Source: Bacillota bacterium
GTDB lineage: Bacteria; Bacillota; Clostridia; Oscillospirales; Acutalibacteraceae
Length of the DNA stretch: 60,425 bases
Reading direction: 5' to 3'
Assembly: GCA_023418995.1 (NCBI GenBank)
Contig: JAEZYP010000036.1
Location: forward strand, 1-60,425
The translations under genes were made by a program, and so were the position numbers. This document shows positions 25,087 to 33,903 of this stretch, one piece after another (within the stretch, counting starts at the first letter, position 1; the number at the start of each line of letters is the position of its first letter). The notes under the pieces were generated by a model that had not been told where the DNA came from, did not search any database, and was given only the letters and a program-made list of their open reading frames with translations.

Positions 25087-26128
25087 GTTTAAACCAGCCT
25101 TTTGTATTATTTGCGATTTTAACAAGCATCAGCATTACCGGTACTTCGACCAGAACGCCTACAATAGTAGCAAGCGCCACCGGGCTTTTTGTACCAAACA
25201 GTGCGATGGCAACGGCAACAGACAACTCGAAGAAGTTGGAAGCACCAATCATTCCGGCCGGTGCCGCGATATCATGCGGCAGCCCCAGTGCTTTGCTGGC
25301 AAGATAGGCGATGAAGAAAATGAGAAAGGTTTGAATCACCAGCGGCACCGCAATCAGCACAATATGCAGAGGATTGTTTAGAATGGCATCCCCTTGAAAT
25401 GAGAAAATGATGATGAGGGTAAGCAGGAGGCCGAGAGTCGTAATATTGCCGAACTTCGGAATAAAGCTGTTTTCAAAGTAATCAAGCCCACGTTTTTTCA
25501 TAACGGCCTTGCGCGTGATGATTCCGCCCGTAAGCGGGATGACCACAAACAAAATAACGGAAAGGATGAGCGTATCCCAGGGGATTGCTACACCACCAAC
25601 GCCAAGCAGGAATGCCACGATGGGCGTAAAGGCAACAAGGATAATCAGATCATTTGTTGCGACCTGTACCACCGTGTAGGCCGGGTTCCCTTTTGTAAGG
25701 TGACTCCATACAAAAACCATGGCGGTGCAAGGTGCGGCACCCAAGAGGACGGCTCCTGCCAGATAATCCTTTGCAAGCTCCGCAGGAATCAGTGCCTTAA
25801 AGACCACAAAAAAGAACAGCCAGGCAATCCCGAACATGGTAAACGGCTTAATCAGCCAGTTGGTTACCCATGTTACGAACAGTCCCTTTGGGTTTTTCCC
25901 GACATTCCGGATACTTTGAAAATCAACCTTCAGCATCATGGGGTAAATCATGACCCAGATTAGGATGGCAATCGGAATAGAAACATTCGCGTACTCGAAC
26001 CGCCCCAAAAATGCCGGAATGCCCGGCAGAAACCGGCCGATCAGAACGCCCGCGGCCATGCACAGGACAACCCAAAGGGTGAGGTATTTTTCGAAAAAAC
26101 CGATTTCCGTGTTTTTATTCTTCTCCAT
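25079..26128 (-). CDS. acr3: ACR3-family arsenite efflux permease
   Basis: Inner-membrane antiporter that expels arsenite. The 349 residues contain about ten hydrophobic segments and the ACR3 hallmarks: an early LTLWVVLCMAAGVLIGRF segment, and AVLLGAAPCTAMVFVWSHLT with the conserved cysteine. A short acidic and basic cytoplasmic N-terminus precedes the first helix. GGAGGGG lies upstream of the start. It sits between the thioredoxin-like gene and arsC with short spacers or overlap, so it is one transcription unit under the upstream ArsR operator. Confidence 0.93.
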   Translation of the reverse strand: MEKNKNTEIGFFEKYLTLWVVLCMAAGVLIGRFLPGIPAFLGRFEYANVSIPIAILIWVMIYPMMLKVDFQSIRNVGKNPKGLFVTWVTNWLIKPFTMFGIAWLFFFVVFKALIPAELAKDYLAGAVLLGAAPCTAMVFVWSHLTKGNPAYTVVQVATNDLIILVAFTPIVAFLLGVGGVAIPWDTLILSVILFVVIPLTGGIITRKAVMKKRGLDYFENSFIPKFGNITTLGLLLTLIIIFSFQGDAILNNPLHIVLIAVPLVIQTFLIFFIAYLASKALGLPHDIAAPAGMIGASNFFELSVAVAIALFGTKSPVALATIVGVLVEVPVMLMLVKIANNTKGWFKHE

Positions 26129-26140
26129 CGTAACCCCTCC

Positions 26141-26485
26141 TTATCTTACTTTTTGCAGCAGCTTCACAACCTCCTCGGTTTTCAGGACTTTTCCGTAGGA
26201 GACCACTTTCCCGTCCACGACAAGGGCAGGGGTTGACATCACACCGTAGGCTGCAATCTGCGAAAAATCCGTCACATGGTCGATTGTCGTATCCATACCG
26301 AGCTGTTCCAGTGCTTTCTTCGTTGCCGCCTCAAGCTGGTTGCACTTCGCGCAGCCACTTCCCAGAACCTTTACGCTTGCACCCGCACCTTTTGTATTCT
26401 CTAACTTTGCAGTGCCTTCCGCATCACACTTGCCCCCACAGCAGCAGCTTTCCTCATTTTTCTTTTCCTTTTTAAAAAGTGACAT
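26141..26485 (-). CDS. Thioredoxin-like redox-active disulfide protein of the ars operon
   Basis: Small thioredoxin-fold protein (114 residues from the chosen start). Residues 38-112 hold the fold, with a GCAKC active site and the cis-proline VMSTPALVV loop. The N-terminus is unusual: a basic stretch, then a cysteine cluster (SCCCGGKC) that could bind arsenic or another metal. Two ATGs lie two codons apart (26491 and 26485); AAGGAG is better spaced for 26485. Proteins of this type often sit with ArsP-like permeases. It may supply electrons to ArsC or hand off metalloid; that is inference. Confidence 0.85.
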   Translation of the reverse strand: MSLFKKEKKNEESCCCGGKCDAEGTAKLENTKGAGASVKVLGSGCAKCNQLEAATKKALEQLGMDTTIDHVTDFSQIAAYGVMSTPALVVDGKVVSYGKVLKTEEVVKLLQKVR

Positions 26486-26510
26486 CGTCATACTCTCCTT
26501 TTATTGGTTT

Positions 26511-27524
26511 TTATATAATAAACCCTTGAATTGCGTTGAAAAAGTAGCCTACGATAATAATTCCGATGGTGCAGATGGTGATGAACAGCGCAAGCAGCTT
26601 CGGCTTTACAGCCTTTCGCAGCATGATCATGGATGGCAGCGACAGCGTGGTGACGGCCATCATAAACGATAAGATGGTGCCCAGCTGTGCCCCTTTGGAT
26701 AGCAGTGCTTCCGCAATAGGGATGGTGCCGAAGATATCAGCGTACATCGGAACGCCGACAATTGTCGCCAGTACGACACCGAACGGGTTGTTGCTGCCAA
26801 GTATAAGCGCCACCCACTCTTCGGGAATCCAGTTGTGGATAATCGCCCCAATGCCCACGCCGACGAGAATATATGGAAATACTTTTTTGAAGGTGGACAG
26901 CATCTGCTCTTTCGCATAGATTAACCGGTCCTTTCTCGTCAGGTCGGGAGCAGCTATATCAACGCTTCCAGCGGAGAAAATAAAGCTTTCCACATGTTTT
27001 TCCATGTGCAGTTTCTCTATAATCGTGCCGCCAACCACAGCGATAATGAGTCCGACGATTACATATATGACGGCAACCTTTGCGCCGAAAATGCTCATCA
27101 GCAGAAGCAGCGAACCAAGATCGACCATTGGCGAAGAAATGAGGAAAGAAAACGTCACACCAACCGGCAGTCCCGCCGATGTAAATCCAATAAAGAGCGG
27201 GATAGAGGAGCAGGAGCAAAACGGCGTCACGGTGCCCAGCAGGGCTGCGATGGAATTAGCCCCAATACCGTGGAACCGACCTACTATCTTCTTGCTGCGC
27301 TCCGGAGGGAAATAGCTCTGAATGGTACTGATAAGGAAAATCAGGAAGCACAGAAGGATCGTAATCTTAATCACATCGTAGAGAAAAAACTCGATACTGC
27401 CGATCAGACGGGTGGATGTGTCAAGCCCCAGAGCGGAGAGAGCATTTCCAATCAGCCCATCCAGCCATTTCATGCCGAGAATCTGATTCTGCAAAAAGTC
27501 CCAGATTGCTTTTAGTATTTGCAT
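26511..27524 (-). CDS. arsP: ArsP-like permease (DUF318 family)
   Basis: Membrane permease with eight or so hydrophobic segments. It shows the family signature TPFCSCSSIPLFIGF in the first half and a matching repeat in the second (GVPMYADIFGTIPIAEAL). A cytoplasmic loop rich in charged residues lies near residues 175-205. Family members with these cysteines export organoarsenicals such as trivalent methylarsenite; others are of unknown substrate. I took ATG 27524 over the upstream GTG at 27539 because the latter overlaps the weak ribosome site GTGGGG. It is the first gene after the second ArsR operator. Confidence 0.85.
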   Translation of the reverse strand: MQILKAIWDFLQNQILGMKWLDGLIGNALSALGLDTSTRLIGSIEFFLYDVIKITILLCFLIFLISTIQSYFPPERSKKIVGRFHGIGANSIAALLGTVTPFCSCSSIPLFIGFTSAGLPVGVTFSFLISSPMVDLGSLLLLMSIFGAKVAVIYVIVGLIIAVVGGTIIEKLHMEKHVESFIFSAGSVDIAAPDLTRKDRLIYAKEQMLSTFKKVFPYILVGVGIGAIIHNWIPEEWVALILGSNNPFGVVLATIVGVPMYADIFGTIPIAEALLSKGAQLGTILSFMMAVTTLSLPSMIMLRKAVKPKLLALFITICTIGIIIVGYFFNAIQGFII

Positions 27525-27559
27525 AAAATATAACCCCACTTTCAGTCTAAGGACAACAT

Positions 27560-27575
27560 ATCAAATAATTTTGAT
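27560..27575 (-). promoter_or_regulatory. ArsR operator in front of the arsP operon
   Basis: The palindrome ATCAAATAATTTTGAT has the form ATCAAA-N4-TTTGAT and matches the site upstream of arsR, including the flanking CAT and GT. It lies about 36 bases upstream of the arsP start. Confidence 0.75.
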
Positions 27576-27590
27576 GTATTTCGTTTTATA

Positions 27591-27612
27591 AAAGCCATCC
27601 TGATGATGGCTC
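27591..27612 (-). terminator. Short hairpin after arsR
   Basis: GCCATC at 27594-27599 pairs with GATGGC at 27605-27610. On the minus strand TTTTAT follows. The stop of arsR lies within it, so it may reduce read-through from arsR into arsP. Confidence 0.55.
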
Positions 27613-27924
27613 TTATCTGTCACAGCAATTGCTTTTATTGGTGATTATATTTGGTGTTGTCAGTTCCTTCAGCAGAGTACCCGCATAAGCGCTGCCCTTT
27701 TCGCTGATTTTGTAATGCGTCCATTTTCCTTCCTGCCGACTTTCCACGATGCCAGACTCTACCAGAAGCTTCATGTGGTAGGAAAGCCCAGACTGTCCTA
27801 AATGCAGCTGTTCCAGCAAAACACAGGCGCATTTTTCACCGCTCCGCAGCAGTTCCAGTATATGAAGCCGATTTTCGTCGCAGAACGCTTTAAATACCTT
27901 TGCGTGTTCTTCATATATATTCAT
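27613..27924 (-). CDS. arsR: ArsR-family metalloregulator
   Basis: Winged-helix repressor of 103 residues that releases DNA when arsenite binds. The recognition helix region is LGQSGLSYHMKLLVESG. The metal site is likely C32 and C34 in EKCACVL, a variant of the classic ELCVCDL; a further CC pair lies near the C-terminus (NCC). I chose ATG 27924 because GAGGTG precedes it at proper distance; the TTG two codons earlier is less likely. Its own promoter and operator lie upstream at 27941-27993. Confidence 0.9.
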   Translation of the reverse strand: MNIYEEHAKVFKAFCDENRLHILELLRSGEKCACVLLEQLHLGQSGLSYHMKLLVESGIVESRQEGKWTHYKISEKGSAYAGTLLKELTTPNIITNKSNCCDR

Positions 27925-27940
27925 ATGCAATTCACCTCAT

Positions 27941-27993
27941 ATCAAAACAATTTGATGTGTGATTAGTATATGCTTCACACTAATTTTTGTCAA
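27941..27993 (-). promoter_or_regulatory. arsR promoter with ArsR operator
   Basis: On the minus strand TTGACA (27988-27993) and TATACT (27965-27970) are 17 bases apart. The palindrome ATCAAAACAATTTGAT (27941-27956) covers the transcription start region and the leader, as expected for autorepression. Confidence 0.78.
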
Positions 27994-28114
27994 GATAACA
28001 ATATCACGCAGGTATAACGCAATTTTTTAATTTATGACGCCGCCATGAATTTTTATATTTCATAAATACACCACAGCCCTGTTTCTAGATAAATACTGCC
28101 GTAACGTTAAAATC

Positions 28115-28154
28115 GAGATCACCTTACACTGTGTTTTCAGTGTAAGGTGATCTC
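28115..28154 (-). terminator. Long perfect hairpin after aspA
   Basis: GAGATCACCTTACACTG (28115-28131) and its exact complement (28138-28154) flank a six-base loop: a 17-base-pair stem. It lies 16 bases beyond the aspA stop on the minus strand, with GATTTT after it. Confidence 0.65.
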
Positions 28155-28170
28155 GGCAAGCGATGGCTTT

Positions 28171-29586
28171 TTAAATGGAAAGCTGGCAGGCGCCGCTTTC
28201 ATACGCGGGAACTGTCATTGCGTATGGGTTCAGAACAAGCTCAAGCCGTTCCTTTGTAATGAGCTTGGAATCCACCGCCAGTTTTGCCACCGGGATTCCG
28301 GTTTTGAGCGACTGCTTTGCCAGCTCCGCCGATTTTACATACCCGATAATCGGGCAGAGCGCGGTGACGGCTCCTACGCTTTCTTCCAAGTGCTTTCGGC
28401 AGACTTCTTCATTTGCGGTAATTCCCAGAATGCAGTTGTCAACCAGAGTTTCCACGGCGCCGGTCAGGCTTGCAATCGATTCAAACAGATTGTAGAACAG
28501 CACGGGTTCAAAAGCATTAAGCTCCATTTGACCGGCTTCTGCCGCCAGGGTGATCGTACAGTCATGACCGATAACATGAAACGCCACCTGAGACACGACT
28601 TCCGGAATAACGGGATTGACCTTGCCGGGCATGATGGAAGAGCCGTTCTGCATTGCGGGAAGGTTGATCTCCATAAAGCCGGTTTTCGGTCCGCTGGAAA
28701 GAAGCCGCAGATCGTTGGACATTTTGGAAAGGTTGACCGCACAGGTTTTCAGCGCGCCGGAGAGGCTGACAAAGCCGTCCAGATTCTGCGTCGCATCAAT
28801 CAGGTCGTCGGCCTGCCTTAGCTTTTCGCCGCACACCTTCTGAAGGTTGGAGGTGATATTGCACAGGTAGGCGCGGCTCACGTTCACGGCGGTACCGATT
28901 GCCGTCGCCCCCATGTTAATGGAGATGATTTCCTCTTTTGTTGTTTCCAGACGGCAGATATCGCGCTTAAACAGGGAACTGAACGCGCTGAACGACTGCC
29001 CCAGGCGAATTGGCACCGCGTCCTGCAGCTGTGTGCGCCCCATCTTGATAATCGAGTCAAATTCAATCGCTTTTCGGTCCAATGCTCCGGTCAGGCGGTC
29101 CATTTGGTTGATCAGACTTGGCATTAGTGCAAGCACGGTCAGCTTTCCGGCGGTGGGAAACACATCGTTGGTTGACTGCGACATGTTGACATGGTCGTTT
29201 GGGTGCACCAGTGCGTAATCGCCCTTTGTGCCGCCGAGCAATTCAATTGCGCGGTTGGCAATGACTTCGTTTGCGTTCATATTGGCGGAGGTTCCCGCGC
29301 CGCCCTGAATTGGGTCGACGATAAACTGGTCGCGAAATTCACCGGAAATGATCTCGTCGCAGGCGGCGATAATCGCGTTCGCCACCGCGGCGTTCAATTG
29401 ACCGGAATTGCGGTTGGTGATTGCCGCGGCTTTTTTGATTTGGGCCAGGCTGATTATGAACTCCGGCTTCAGGCTTCTGCCGGTGATTTGAAAGTTGTTT
29501 TTCGCCCGCAGTGTCTGAACGCCGTAGTAGGCCTCGGCCGGTACACGCAAGCTGCCGATGGAATCGGATTCCATTCTTGTTTTCAT
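28171..29586 (-). CDS. aspA: Aspartate ammonia-lyase
   Basis: Class II fumarase/aspartase superfamily enzyme, most like aspartase: reversible conversion of aspartate to fumarate and ammonia. Of 471 residues, the signature GSSIMPGKVNP carries the catalytic-loop serine; STNDVFPTA and TQLQDAVPIRLGQSF are other active-site segments. Homologues open with a sequence like MKTRMESDSIGSL, so I chose ATG 29586 over the ATG four codons earlier. It is divergent from the alcohol dehydrogenase gene. A fumarase or related lyase cannot be fully excluded, but the VPAEAYYGVQT opening favours aspartase. Confidence 0.87.
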   Translation of the reverse strand: MKTRMESDSIGSLRVPAEAYYGVQTLRAKNNFQITGRSLKPEFIISLAQIKKAAAITNRNSGQLNAAVANAIIAACDEIISGEFRDQFIVDPIQGGAGTSANMNANEVIANRAIELLGGTKGDYALVHPNDHVNMSQSTNDVFPTAGKLTVLALMPSLINQMDRLTGALDRKAIEFDSIIKMGRTQLQDAVPIRLGQSFSAFSSLFKRDICRLETTKEEIISINMGATAIGTAVNVSRAYLCNITSNLQKVCGEKLRQADDLIDATQNLDGFVSLSGALKTCAVNLSKMSNDLRLLSSGPKTGFMEINLPAMQNGSSIMPGKVNPVIPEVVSQVAFHVIGHDCTITLAAEAGQMELNAFEPVLFYNLFESIASLTGAVETLVDNCILGITANEEVCRKHLEESVGAVTALCPIIGYVKSAELAKQSLKTGIPVAKLAVDSKLITKERLELVLNPYAMTVPAYESGACQLSI

Positions 29587-29914
29587 GAAAATCACCATTT
29601 CTCCACTCAGATTTTGCCGGGCGCATTCAAACGCTGCATTTTGCGCTTCGGCAATATTTATAACGAGGCAAAGAATAACACCTGCCGGATTAATAGTAAA
29701 TAGATTTTGTTCAATTCCATGATAAATATCATTTACAGACCTTTGAGCTTAATTATCAAAAGTAAAACGGCAAAATACAAAACTTTTTGATTTATTCTTA
29801 ATAACACTTGAAAATTCGGCGAAGAGTATTCATAATTTATAAAGCAATGGGGCGCATCGGGGAGAAAATCCGGGTGTGCCCCATTATTGTTGAATGACAG
29901 GAAGGGAAAACAAA
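29587..29914. other. Divergent intergenic region
   Basis: About 330 bases between aspA (minus) and the alcohol dehydrogenase (plus). AT-rich, with several TTTTGA/TCAAAA-type stretches around 29750-29810, but I see no clear promoter or operator. Confidence 0.4.
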
Positions 29915-31081
29915 ATGCTGAATTTTAAATACTCGATTCCTACGGAAATCTTTTTCGGTGAAGGGCAAATTTCTGCTCTTCCCAGCGAGCTGCTCCGTCA
30001 CGGGAACAAGGTTTTGCTGGTATACGGGGGAGGAAGCATCAAGCGTTCCGGGCTTTACGACACCATAATAAAGCTGCTTTCCGAAGCAGGAATTCAATAT
30101 TGGGAGCTGGCAGGCGTGGAGCCGAACCCCCGCGTTGATACGATTCGTGTGGGAGCGGCAATTTGCAAAGAGCATGCGATCGACATCGTGCTTGCGATCG
30201 GCGGGGGAAGCAGCATTGACTGCGCGAAGGTTGTGGCGGCGGCCGCAAACTACGAGGGAGACGCATGGGAGCTGGTTCTGAACCCCTCTGAAATTAAAGA
30301 GGTTCTTCCCATTGCCTCTGTGCTGACCATCGCGGCGACCGGCTCGGAGATGGACCGCATTGCCGTAATCTCCAATATGCAGACCAATCAGAAGCTTGCG
30401 ACCAGCCATGATGCAATGCGCCCCTGCTTTGCGATTATGGATCCAACTTACACCTACACGGTTCCGGAATATCAGACTGCTTCCGGTACGGCCGATATCA
30501 TCAGTCATGTTCTTGAGAGCTATTTTGTAAAAACCCCCGGCATTTATATTCAGAAGCGTTTTTGTGAGGCTTTGCTGAAAACCTGTCTCCATTACGGAAG
30601 GGATGCCCTTGCCAGACCGGATGATTACGAGGCGCGCGCCAATCTGATGTGGGCTTCCACACTTGCGATTAACGACCTGATTACCTACGGAACCGAGCGC
30701 CGCTGGACCGTCCACCCCATTGAACACGTGCTCAGCGCGTATTACGATATTACGCACGGTGTGGGACTTGCGGTTCTGACACCCAGCTGGATGCGCTTTG
30801 TTTGCAGAAGTCCGGCGAATATTCCGTATTTCGCCGAATACGCGGTCAACGTCTGGAATCTGGACGGTGGGCTCCCTCAGGAGATTTTGGCGCAGCGGGC
30901 AATTCGTAAAACGGAGGAATATTTCGAACAGCTCGGTCTTCCCAAACGCCTGCGGGATTTAGGGATGCCGGATACTCTGCTGGAGCAGATGGCAGCTCAG
31001 GTTGCCGGGAGCGCAACAGTAGGCGGGTTTCAGCCGCTCACCAAAGAGGATGTTTACGAAATACTGAAGGAAGCATATTGA
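29915..31081 (+). CDS. Iron-containing alcohol dehydrogenase (BdhA/YqhD-like)
   Basis: NAD(P)H-dependent group III alcohol dehydrogenase, 388 residues. GGGSSIDCAK is the nucleotide-phosphate loop. The metal site can be read from GTADIISHVLE (Asp and His), then PIEHVL and DITHGVGLAVL (two His). The sequence resembles clostridial butanol dehydrogenases and YqhD aldehyde reductases. Start at ATG 29915 follows AGGAAGGG; an ATG at 29894 lies too near the upstream edge and lacks a site. In an anaerobe it probably reoxidises NAD(P)H by reducing aldehydes; the exact substrate is unknown. Confidence 0.9.
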   Translation: MLNFKYSIPTEIFFGEGQISALPSELLRHGNKVLLVYGGGSIKRSGLYDTIIKLLSEAGIQYWELAGVEPNPRVDTIRVGAAICKEHAIDIVLAIGGGSSIDCAKVVAAAANYEGDAWELVLNPSEIKEVLPIASVLTIAATGSEMDRIAVISNMQTNQKLATSHDAMRPCFAIMDPTYTYTVPEYQTASGTADIISHVLESYFVKTPGIYIQKRFCEALLKTCLHYGRDALARPDDYEARANLMWASTLAINDLITYGTERRWTVHPIEHVLSAYYDITHGVGLAVLTPSWMRFVCRSPANIPYFAEYAVNVWNLDGGLPQEILAQRAIRKTEEYFEQLGLPKRLRDLGMPDTLLEQMAAQVAGSATVGGFQPLTKEDVYEILKEAY

Positions 31082-31111
31082 TAGCATAATAACTCAATGT
31101 GAGGATGCAAT

Positions 31112-31186
31112 ATGAAGGATTACAAGAGATATCTTGCAATTATTATTTTTAATTTTGTTATCTTTACAAATTTTCCACTGATTTAA
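31112..31186 (+). CDS. Possible tiny membrane peptide
   Basis: A 24-codon frame with GAGG upstream encodes a basic start (MKDYKRY) and one hydrophobic run (LAIIIFNFVIFTNF). It could be a real small membrane peptide, or the remnant start of a transporter gene. No homologue known to me. Confidence 0.25.
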   Translation: MKDYKRYLAIIIFNFVIFTNFPLI

Positions 31187-31222
31187 CAAGATTTGTTTGT
31201 GTGCTATTTGAACAGTGAGCTA

Positions 31223-31251
31223 TTGACAATGCTCAGATGCGTTGCTATAAT
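31223..31251 (+). promoter_or_regulatory. Consensus sigma-A promoter
   Basis: TTGACA at 31223-31228 and TATAAT at 31246-31251 are exactly 17 bases apart. Both boxes are perfect. The start point would be near 31258, only about 35 bases before a terminator hairpin. Confidence 0.85.
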
Positions 31252-31257
31252 ATGTGC

Positions 31258-31325
31258 ATACCAAACAAAAGAAGTAAGCGTATAGGAACAAAGGCGTTCT
31301 GACAATCTTGTCAGAGCGCCTTTTT
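31258..31325 (+). ncRNA. Short transcript ended by a terminator: attenuated leader or small RNA
   Basis: From the promoter start near 31258, about 68 bases run to a strong intrinsic terminator: GGCGTTCTGACA (31293-31304), loop ATCT, TGTCAGAGCGCC (31309-31320), then TTTTT. The aminotransferase ORF starts about 105 bases later. Either a conditional leader controls that gene, or the locus makes a free small RNA. No known aptamer is recognised. Confidence 0.55.
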
Positions 31326-31431
31326 GCATAATGCAAGATATTATACATTATCATGCATTTTAAAGTAAAAGATTATTGCATAAAAATACAATGATCTCTG
31401 TTTGAAAATTATTTGGAGGGAAGAGATTTCG

Positions 31432-32640
31432 ATGAGATTAAGGGATTATGGAAAAACAGGGGAAGAGGTTAAGTCGCTTGTTAAAAAGTATATGATTGAT
31501 ACTTATGAGCGCTACAATTTCGTTTGTGAACGTGCAAAGGGAATGTACCTCTACGATGACAAGGGGGAAGCGTACCTTGATTTTTACGGAGGGATCGCGG
31601 TAAACAGCGCGGGAAACTGTAACGAAAAAGTGGTTGCGGCGGTCAGGGATCAGGTCGGAGACGTCATCCACACGTTCAACTATCCCTATACTTTGCCGCA
31701 GGCGCTATTGGCCGAAAAAATCTGCACAACGCTCGGGTTTGACAAAATATTTTACCAAAGCACCGGCGCAGAAGCGAACGAAGCCATGATCAAGATGGCT
31801 AGAAAATACGGAGTCGAGAAATACGGTCCTGAAAAATATCATATCATCACCGCGAAAAAAGGCTTCCATGGAAGAACCTACGGTGCCATGTCCGCAACCG
31901 GGCAGCCGGACAACGGCTGCCAGCTGGGTTTTAAACCGATGCTCCCCGGATTTACCTACGCAGATTACAATGATCTGGAATCCTTTGAGGCACAGGTTAC
32001 GGAAAATACCATTGCTATTATGGTCGAACCAATTCAGGGCGAAGGCGGCGTTATTCCCGCCACGCCGGAGTTTTTAAAGGGTCTTCGTGCGCTTTGTGAT
32101 GAAAAAGGTCTTCTTCTGCTCTTTGACGAGGTGCAAACGGGTTGGTGCAGAACCGGGGATATCATGGCTTTTATGGGCTACGGCGTAAAGCCGGATATTC
32201 TCTCCATGGCAAAGGCGATGGGCGGCGGAATGCCGATTTCCGCAATTGTGACCAGCGAGGAGATTTCCAAAGCGTTCACCATGGGCTCCCACGGAACCAC
32301 CTACGGCGGAAACGCCGTCTGCTGCGCAGCTTCTTACGCGCAGATTACCGAGCTGCTTGACCGTGACCTTGCCAGGAACGCGAAAAGAATGGGTGCTTAT
32401 CTGTCTGAAAAGCTTCGTACCCTGCCGCATGTTAAGGATGTGCGCGGCAAAGGCTTATTGATCGGAATCGAATATGATGCTCCGTTCGGGCTTGCCGTTA
32501 AGCACGGATGCTTCGACAGTAAAATGCTGGTCACTCTCATCGGCGACCGCGTAATCCGTCTGATTCCGCCGTTGGTTTTAACCGAAAAGGACTGCGACAG
32601 GGCTTACCAGATTTTAAAGAAGGTTTCGGAGACATTATAA
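31432..32640 (+). CDS. Class III PLP-dependent aminotransferase (acetylornithine/4-aminobutyrate type)
   Basis: Fold-type I aminotransferase of 402 residues that moves an omega-amino group to 2-oxoglutarate. The PLP lysine is K261 in SMAKAMGGGMP; STGAEANEAMIKMARK binds the cofactor phosphate; FDEVQTGWCRTG is the pyridine-ring loop. GGAGGG at 31415-31420 supports ATG 31432 rather than the open frame at 31402. The adjoining polyamine-type ABC transporter suggests use of putrescine, ornithine or 4-aminobutyrate, which is inference. It has its own terminator at 32671. Confidence 0.88.
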   Translation: MRLRDYGKTGEEVKSLVKKYMIDTYERYNFVCERAKGMYLYDDKGEAYLDFYGGIAVNSAGNCNEKVVAAVRDQVGDVIHTFNYPYTLPQALLAEKICTTLGFDKIFYQSTGAEANEAMIKMARKYGVEKYGPEKYHIITAKKGFHGRTYGAMSATGQPDNGCQLGFKPMLPGFTYADYNDLESFEAQVTENTIAIMVEPIQGEGGVIPATPEFLKGLRALCDEKGLLLLFDEVQTGWCRTGDIMAFMGYGVKPDILSMAKAMGGGMPISAIVTSEEISKAFTMGSHGTTYGGNAVCCAASYAQITELLDRDLARNAKRMGAYLSEKLRTLPHVKDVRGKGLLIGIEYDAPFGLAVKHGCFDSKMLVTLIGDRVIRLIPPLVLTEKDCDRAYQILKKVSETL

Positions 32641-32670
32641 GAAAATATCAAACCCGGGAATACAAGCAAA

Positions 32671-32712
32671 GGCGCTTATGAATTCAAAAGATTCATCTGC
32701 GCCGCTTTTTTT
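32671..32712 (+). terminator. Terminator after the aminotransferase gene
   Basis: GGCGC-TT-ATGAAT pairs with ATTCAT-CT-GCGCC, followed by a run of eight T. Confidence 0.85.
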
Positions 32713-32766
32713 TATTACTTTTTATTCTTTCATAGCGCGATTAAGGAAGATAGGAGGTACCGAATA

Positions 32767-33840
32767 ATGGGTGCCAATATTAGATTGCAGGAGATTGACA
32801 AGAGCTACAGGCAGACCAGCGTAATCAAGAATGTAAATATCGAAATCAAAGACGGAGATTTTCTTACCATACTGGGACCGAGTGGCGCGGGAAAAACCAC
32901 TTTGCTGAAGATGATCGCCGGGTTTGAGGATCCGACGAAGGGCAATATCTTTATTGATAACAACGACATTTCCAAAACGCCCATTCACAAGAGAAATATC
33001 GGCATGCTGTTCCAGAACTACGCGCTGTTTCCTCACATGAATGTCTATAAGAACGTGGAATATCCGCTGACGATCCGAAAAATGCCAAAGGAGGAGCGCA
33101 AGGAGAAAATCGACGCTATTTTAAAGAGGGTTCGCCTCTCGGAGTACGCTTCCCGCTATCCGCGTGAGCTGAGCGGCGGTCAGCAGCAGCGCGTGGCTCT
33201 TGCAAGAGCGCTGGTATTTGACCCGTTGATTCTGCTTCTGGATGAACCGATGGCAGCGCTCGACAAACAGCTACGCAAACAGATGCAGCTTGAAATTAAG
33301 GAAATCCACCGCGAGCTCGGGATTACTACGGTCTCCGTCACGCACGACCAGGAGGAAGCCCTGACCATGGCGACCAAGGTGTGCATTATGAAGGATGGAA
33401 TGATCGAACAGGTCGCCTCTCCGGTGGAAATTTATGAAAAACCGGCGTCTGTGTTCTGCGCTAAGTTTATCGGCGAGGCGAACGTAATTCCCTGCCCGGT
33501 GGTTTCCGTAAACGCGGCGGGCGTCACCAAAATCAGCATTCACGGGCAAATCATTCCGGTAGCGGACGCAGCGAGGGGTTACACCGAAAATGATACCGTG
33601 AATGTCGTAATCCGCCCGGAAAAGATCAATCTGGTGGAGGACTCCTACAGCGGTCTAAAGTTTAAGGGGGTTATCGAGCAATGTGTTTACATCGGCGACT
33701 CGCTGAAGCTGAAGGTACGGCTAAGAAACGGACATCACATGAAGGTAAAGGTCTTTACCACCTATTCGCTGTCCCTGGATGTGGGAGACGAAGTGCTGCT
33801 TGGCGTTTCAGAAGAAGATATTGTTCAGGTTAAACTCTAG
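32767..33840 (+). CDS. potA: Spermidine/putrescine-type ABC transporter ATPase
   Basis: Cytoplasmic ATPase that powers polyamine-type import. The 357 residues have Walker A at K43 (GPSGAGKTT), a Q-loop, the ABC signature LSGGQQQRV (135-143), Walker B ending in D159-E160, and an H-loop (VTHDQEEA). The C-terminal third forms the TOBE/OB regulatory domain typical of PotA and related members. GGAGGT precedes ATG 32767. It starts a four-gene operon in the order A-D-B-C. Confidence 0.92.
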   Translation: MGANIRLQEIDKSYRQTSVIKNVNIEIKDGDFLTILGPSGAGKTTLLKMIAGFEDPTKGNIFIDNNDISKTPIHKRNIGMLFQNYALFPHMNVYKNVEYPLTIRKMPKEERKEKIDAILKRVRLSEYASRYPRELSGGQQQRVALARALVFDPLILLLDEPMAALDKQLRKQMQLEIKEIHRELGITTVSVTHDQEEALTMATKVCIMKDGMIEQVASPVEIYEKPASVFCAKFIGEANVIPCPVVSVNAAGVTKISIHGQIIPVADAARGYTENDTVNVVIRPEKINLVEDSYSGLKFKGVIEQCVYIGDSLKLKVRLRNGHHMKVKVFTTYSLSLDVGDEVLLGVSEEDIVQVKL

Positions 33841-33903
33841 AACCGGTCATTATCGATCTTCTGGTTCCTATATACCTGTTCATTCAAAAAAGGAGGCAAT
33901 CAA

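Noticed and set aside
29837..30757. Minus-strand ORF of 306 codons opposite the alcohol dehydrogenase
   Set aside because: The plus frame carries all metal-binding and nucleotide-binding motifs, so the minus frame is a shadow.
30000..31081. Propanediol or bacterial microcompartment cluster
   Set aside because: Only a lone iron alcohol dehydrogenase is present; no shell or diol dehydratase genes.
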